From: Flammeovirgaceae bacterium UBA5008
GTDB lineage: Bacteria; Bacteroidota; Bacteroidia; Cytophagales; Cyclobacteriaceae
NCBI GenBank assembly: GCA_002398365.1
Contig: DGYK01000065.1
Location: 14,904 to 78,903, forward strand
DNA length: 64,000 nucleotides
Direction of reading: 5' to 3'
The notes beneath the pieces were generated by a model, which did no database searches, was not told the origin of the DNA, and saw nothing but the letters and a program-made list of their open reading frames with translations. This document shows, in pieces, positions 61,728 through 64,000 of this stretch. Numbering within the stretch: position 1 is the stretch's first letter; every line of letters starts with the position of its first letter. A program made the translations under genes and the position numbers.

Positions 61728-62054
61728 CTACACCTTGGGAGGTGGCGGTACTATTTCGGAAACTAGACCTTCGGTGAGTTGTGATGAATGACCGTGAAGT
61801 GCGGTCTTTGTTGTGAGTGTGAGATTACCTTGAATCATTGCAGTGTGCACAAAATATTCATCTTCCGGCTCCAGATCCGCCTTCTCTTCTCCATCCACCT
61901 CACATTCAGTTGCTTGATCAAAGAATGAAAATGGTGATTTGTTGGAAAAAGTGTCTAAAGAGAAGCACAAAAACATTTTGCTGCAAACAACAACTAAGAG
62001 AAAGAGCTTTATAGTCTGGATGAATGTGTATCTCACAGTAACAAAGATTATCAT
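61728..62054 (-). CDS. Small exported acidic protein C, leader gene of the SulP/Can operon
   Basis: 108 residues. A hydrophobic N-terminus (about 10-33) is followed by an acidic stretch with one Cys (FFDQATECEVDGEEKADLEPEDE). A polar middle leads to the C-terminus SEIVPPPPKV. It shares position and layout (signal, Cys/Glu cluster, short hydrophobic end) with proteins A and B, but its C-terminus is not clearly alignable. It sits 61 bases before the SulP gene in the same direction. No known family. The start ATG 62054 gives a basic N-region; Met27 is an alternative but would destroy the signal. Confidence 0.6.
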   Translation of the reverse strand: MIIFVTVRYTFIQTIKLFLLVVVCSKMFLCFSLDTFSNKSPFSFFDQATECEVDGEEKADLEPEDEYFVHTAMIQGNLTLTTKTALHGHSSQLTEGLVSEIVPPPPKV

Positions 62055-62141
62055 TTTATCCCAACATAAAAAGAACTCCCGCGCTCAGGTGCCATTATCA
62101 GTATGTTTAGCAGGTTTTGTTAACTTCGCATTTTAAACCCC

Positions 62142-62711
62142 ATGGATAGCAAAGAAATTTTCTCCGTCACGCTCATTCTCTTTTCCGTTATTGATATTCT
62201 TGGCTCGATTCCATTTGTGATCCTCATTCGCAAAAGAGAAGGTAGGATTTATGCCGAGAAGGCTACACTCATTGCAGCCGTTTTAATGATTGTGTTTCTT
62301 TTCCTCGGTCAATCGATCCTTACACTTTTTGGTTTGGATGTAGGATCGTTTGCCGTAGCAGGTGCAATTGTCATGTTTATCATTGCCATGGAAATGATTT
62401 TAGGTATCGATTTAATAAAAGACGATCCCGATGCAAAAGGTACCGGCTCTATTGTACCCATTGCTTTTCCATTAATTGCCGGTGCCGGTACGCTGACTAC
62501 CATATTATCACTCCGAGCGGTGTATGAAGAAACCAACATTCTGATTGGCATTATCTTAAACCTGATCTTCGTTTACATTGTACTTCGCTCCAGCGGCTGG
62601 CTGGAACAAAAAATCGGTAAATCAGGATTTGTAGTTTTACGAAAAGTATTCGGAGTTATTCTGCTCGCCATTGCTGTTAAAATCTTCAAGAGTAATCTTA
62701 ACTTCGGATGA
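62142..62711 (+). CDS. MarC-family membrane protein
   Basis: 189 residues with six membrane segments. Typical MarC features are an N-terminal FSVIDILGSIPFVILI, the DVGSFAVAGAIVMFIIAMEMILG helix and VPIAFPLIAGAGTLTTILSL. MarC proteins are inner-membrane proteins once linked to multiple-antibiotic resistance, but their function is unsettled. The gene ends with ATGA overlapping the rnhA start by 4 bases, so translation is coupled. Confidence 0.9.
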   Translation: MDSKEIFSVTLILFSVIDILGSIPFVILIRKREGRIYAEKATLIAAVLMIVFLFLGQSILTLFGLDVGSFAVAGAIVMFIIAMEMILGIDLIKDDPDAKGTGSIVPIAFPLIAGAGTLTTILSLRAVYEETNILIGIILNLIFVYIVLRSSGWLEQKIGKSGFVVLRKVFGVILLAIAVKIFKSNLNFG

Positions 62712-63172
62712 TTCGCATTTACACAGACGGAGCTGCACAAGGTAATCCGGGGCCGGGTGGCTATGGTACCATTTTAAAATTTGGTGCCCACGAAAAAGAA
62801 TTGGCCGAAGGCTTTCGCCTGACTACCAACAACCGCATGGAATTGCTGGCGGTAATCCGCGGATTGGAAGCCATCAAAAAAGACGGTCATGCTGTCACCA
62901 TTTACTCTGATTCCAAATACGTGGTCGATTCGATCGAGAAAGGATGGATATGGAATTGGGAGAAAAAGAATTTTGCCAAAAAAGCAAATCCGGATTTGTG
63001 GAAACAATACATTCAGCTGCATCACAAATTCAAACCTAAGTTTGTTTGGATCAAAGGGCACGCGGGGCATCCGGAAAATGAGCGGTGCGATCAATTGGCG
63101 GTAGCGGCCGCTGAAGGCCGTGGCTTATTGGTCGATAGCTGGTACGAAGCAAATCAAAACACAGAAGAATAA
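62708..63172 (+). CDS. rnhA: Ribonuclease HI
   Basis: 154 residues. The RNase H carboxylates are Asp7 (YTDGAAQGNPGPGGYG), Glu45 (NNRMELLAVI), Asp68 (YSDSKYVVD) and Asp128 (GHPENERCDQLA). It degrades the RNA strand of RNA-DNA hybrids in the cytoplasm. The length and the basic protrusion helix (GWIWNWEKKNFAKKANPDLW) match bacterial RNase HI. It overlaps marC by 4 bases. Confidence 0.97.
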   Translation: MIRIYTDGAAQGNPGPGGYGTILKFGAHEKELAEGFRLTTNNRMELLAVIRGLEAIKKDGHAVTIYSDSKYVVDSIEKGWIWNWEKKNFAKKANPDLWKQYIQLHHKFKPKFVWIKGHAGHPENERCDQLAVAAAEGRGLLVDSWYEANQNTEE

Positions 63173-63220
63173 TTCCTAGTCTCCGCCTGATTTAATACAT
63201 TAGTCAAAAGATAAATCGTT

Positions 63221-64000
63221 TTGACTCCGGAAACCTCTATTCATTTCTCTGCGGATAGTTTAGTAGCACTCAATGTGTGCCTCGCCATCATCATGTTGGG
63301 TGTGAGCCTCGAAATCAAACTCGTTCATTTCAAAGAATTGTTTCACCAAAAGAAAGCCGTATTCACGGGATTGTTTTCTCAGTTGGTACTTCTCCCCTTT
63401 CTGACATTACTATTGGTGATGGTGCTGCCCATCCCGAAAGGTTTTGCTTTAGGAATGATTTTGGTAGCGGCCTGTCCGGGTGGAAATGTATCCAATTTTT
63501 TCACTTCGCTGGCGCAAGGAAATGTTGCTTTATCAGTCGCGCTCACAGCCGCATCCTCATTGCTTGCCTTTGTGCTGACACCACTCAACTTTTTTATCTG
63601 GGCCTCGCTGGCCGGACTCTCATCGGAAGTAAAAGAATTGCACATCGACTTTCTTTCGCTGGTGATCAACATGAGTTTAATTTTATTGTTGCCGTTGGTA
63701 GTGGGAATGTGGCTTGCCGATCGCTTTGCCCGATTAGCCGAGAAGATGGGCAAACCCATTCGGGTGATCTCCATTTTGTTTTTGGCGGGGTTCGTGGCCG
63801 TTGCGTTGATCAACAATCGTCTGGCATTTCTAAATCATTTCTTCGATGTGTTTTGGATCGTGCTTTTGCACAATGGTCTCGCCTTAGTGGGTTCCTACTA
63901 CTTTAGCGTGGCGTTGAAAAACACGGAGGCTACGCATCGCACGGTGGCTATTGAAACGGCCATACAAAATTCAGGCTTGGGTCTCATACTCATTTTTACA
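63221..64000 (+). CDS. Bile acid:sodium symporter-family protein, 3' end cut by window edge
   Basis: From TTG at 63221 the frame gives 260 codons open to the right edge. The upstream frame is closed by TAA at 63212-63214 and the first in-frame ATG is residue 25 (63293), which falls inside the first membrane helix, so TTG is preferred. Eight or so hydrophobic segments are visible. Family hallmarks are FALGMILVAACPGGNVSNFFTSLAQGN, cited for its C-P-G-G-x-x-S-N core, and ETAIQNSGLGLILIF. It transports organic anions with sodium; the real substrate is unknown. It follows rnhA by 48 bases. Confidence 0.85.
   Translation, partial: MTPETSIHFSADSLVALNVCLAIIMLGVSLEIKLVHFKELFHQKKAVFTGLFSQLVLLPFLTLLLVMVLPIPKGFALGMILVAACPGGNVSNFFTSLAQGNVALSVALTAASSLLAFVLTPLNFFIWASLAGLSSEVKELHIDFLSLVINMSLILLLPLVVGMWLADRFARLAEKMGKPIRVISILFLAGFVAVALINNRLAFLNHFFDVFWIVLLHNGLALVGSYYFSVALKNTEATHRTVAIETAIQNSGLGLILIFT

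Noticed and set aside
50317..62054. Autotrophic CO2-fixation locus
   Set aside because: No RuBisCO, phosphoribulokinase, carboxysome or other fixation enzyme is encoded; only transport and hydration are present.
1..64000. tRNA or rRNA genes
   Set aside because: No GGTTCGAATCC-like T-arm with a matching cloverleaf or rRNA-like stretch was noticed in the intergenic regions; a covariance-model scan would be decisive.

Overview
The window looks like chromosomal DNA of a free-living member of the Bacteroidota, most likely of the Cytophagales type. The reasons are a giant secreted protein with a type IX secretion (T9SS) C-terminal sorting domain, a 'two-component regulator propeller' sensor kinase, many small Bacteroidota-type lipoproteins, a TAnnTTTG-like -7 promoter box before valS, and dispersed short repeats of a kind common in intergenic DNA of this phylum. 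No rRNA, tRNA, CRISPR array, prophage or complete insertion sequence was found.

Layout. (1) 1-7.1 kb: the start of an esterase-like lipoprotein gene cut by the left edge, then an AT-rich run of unidirectional small genes (membrane proteins, lipoproteins, an outer-membrane barrel plus IPT/TIG lipoprotein pair, an ankyrin protein), mostly unrecognised. (2) 7.4-23.4 kb: a NarL-type response regulator and its propeller sensor kinase on the minus strand, divergent from a three-gene plus-strand block. That block holds a 3214-residue LVIVD/FN3 surface protein with a T9SS tail, an exported Kre9-like protein with one membrane segment, and an exported caspase-like peptidase. (3) 23.7-25.3 kb: a graveyard with an NTF2/SnoaL-like gene and a convergent AraC regulator gene, each broken by one in-frame TAG, and a ferritin-like (DUF892) C-terminal remnant. 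(4) 25.4-49.8 kb: mostly ordinary single genes (DoxX-like, AlkC-type DNA glycosylase, PAS sensor, serine hydrolases, DinB, ACT, valS, ridA, moeB-rhodanese, prolyl oligopeptidase, acyltransferase, subclass B1 metallo-beta-lactamase, CPBP protease, pyrD, xerD). They are interrupted by a second AT-rich block of unknown genes at 42.9-46.0 kb, an array of about eight 21-bp repeats at 46.4-46.6 kb, and a PIN-toxin gene with an internal deletion at 48.5-48.7 kb. (5) 49.8-62.1 kb: aroQ, then an inorganic-carbon island. (6) 62.1-64.0 kb: marC, rnhA and the first part of a bile-acid:sodium-symporter-family gene.

The most interesting region is 50.3-62.1 kb. It holds dabB-dabA (an energy-coupled inorganic carbon uptake pair with all four expected zinc/catalytic residues), a long SulP transporter followed by an outer-membrane porin, and a second SulP transporter followed by a Can-type beta-carbonic anhydrase. 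These form three transcription units, and each begins with a gene for a small exported acidic protein containing a Cys/Glu cluster. Two of these small proteins end in nearly the same C-terminus. No RuBisCO or carboxysome gene is present, so the island probably supplies bicarbonate to a heterotroph. The small leader proteins look like an undescribed accessory family of these transporters.

The second candidate system is the surface protein / Kre9-like / caspase-like operon beside the sensor kinase. A 17-bp palindromic motif (consensus ACGTATTTCAAATACGT) lies just upstream of the kinase gene, the Kre9-like gene and the broken NTF2-like gene, and could be the response regulator's operator.
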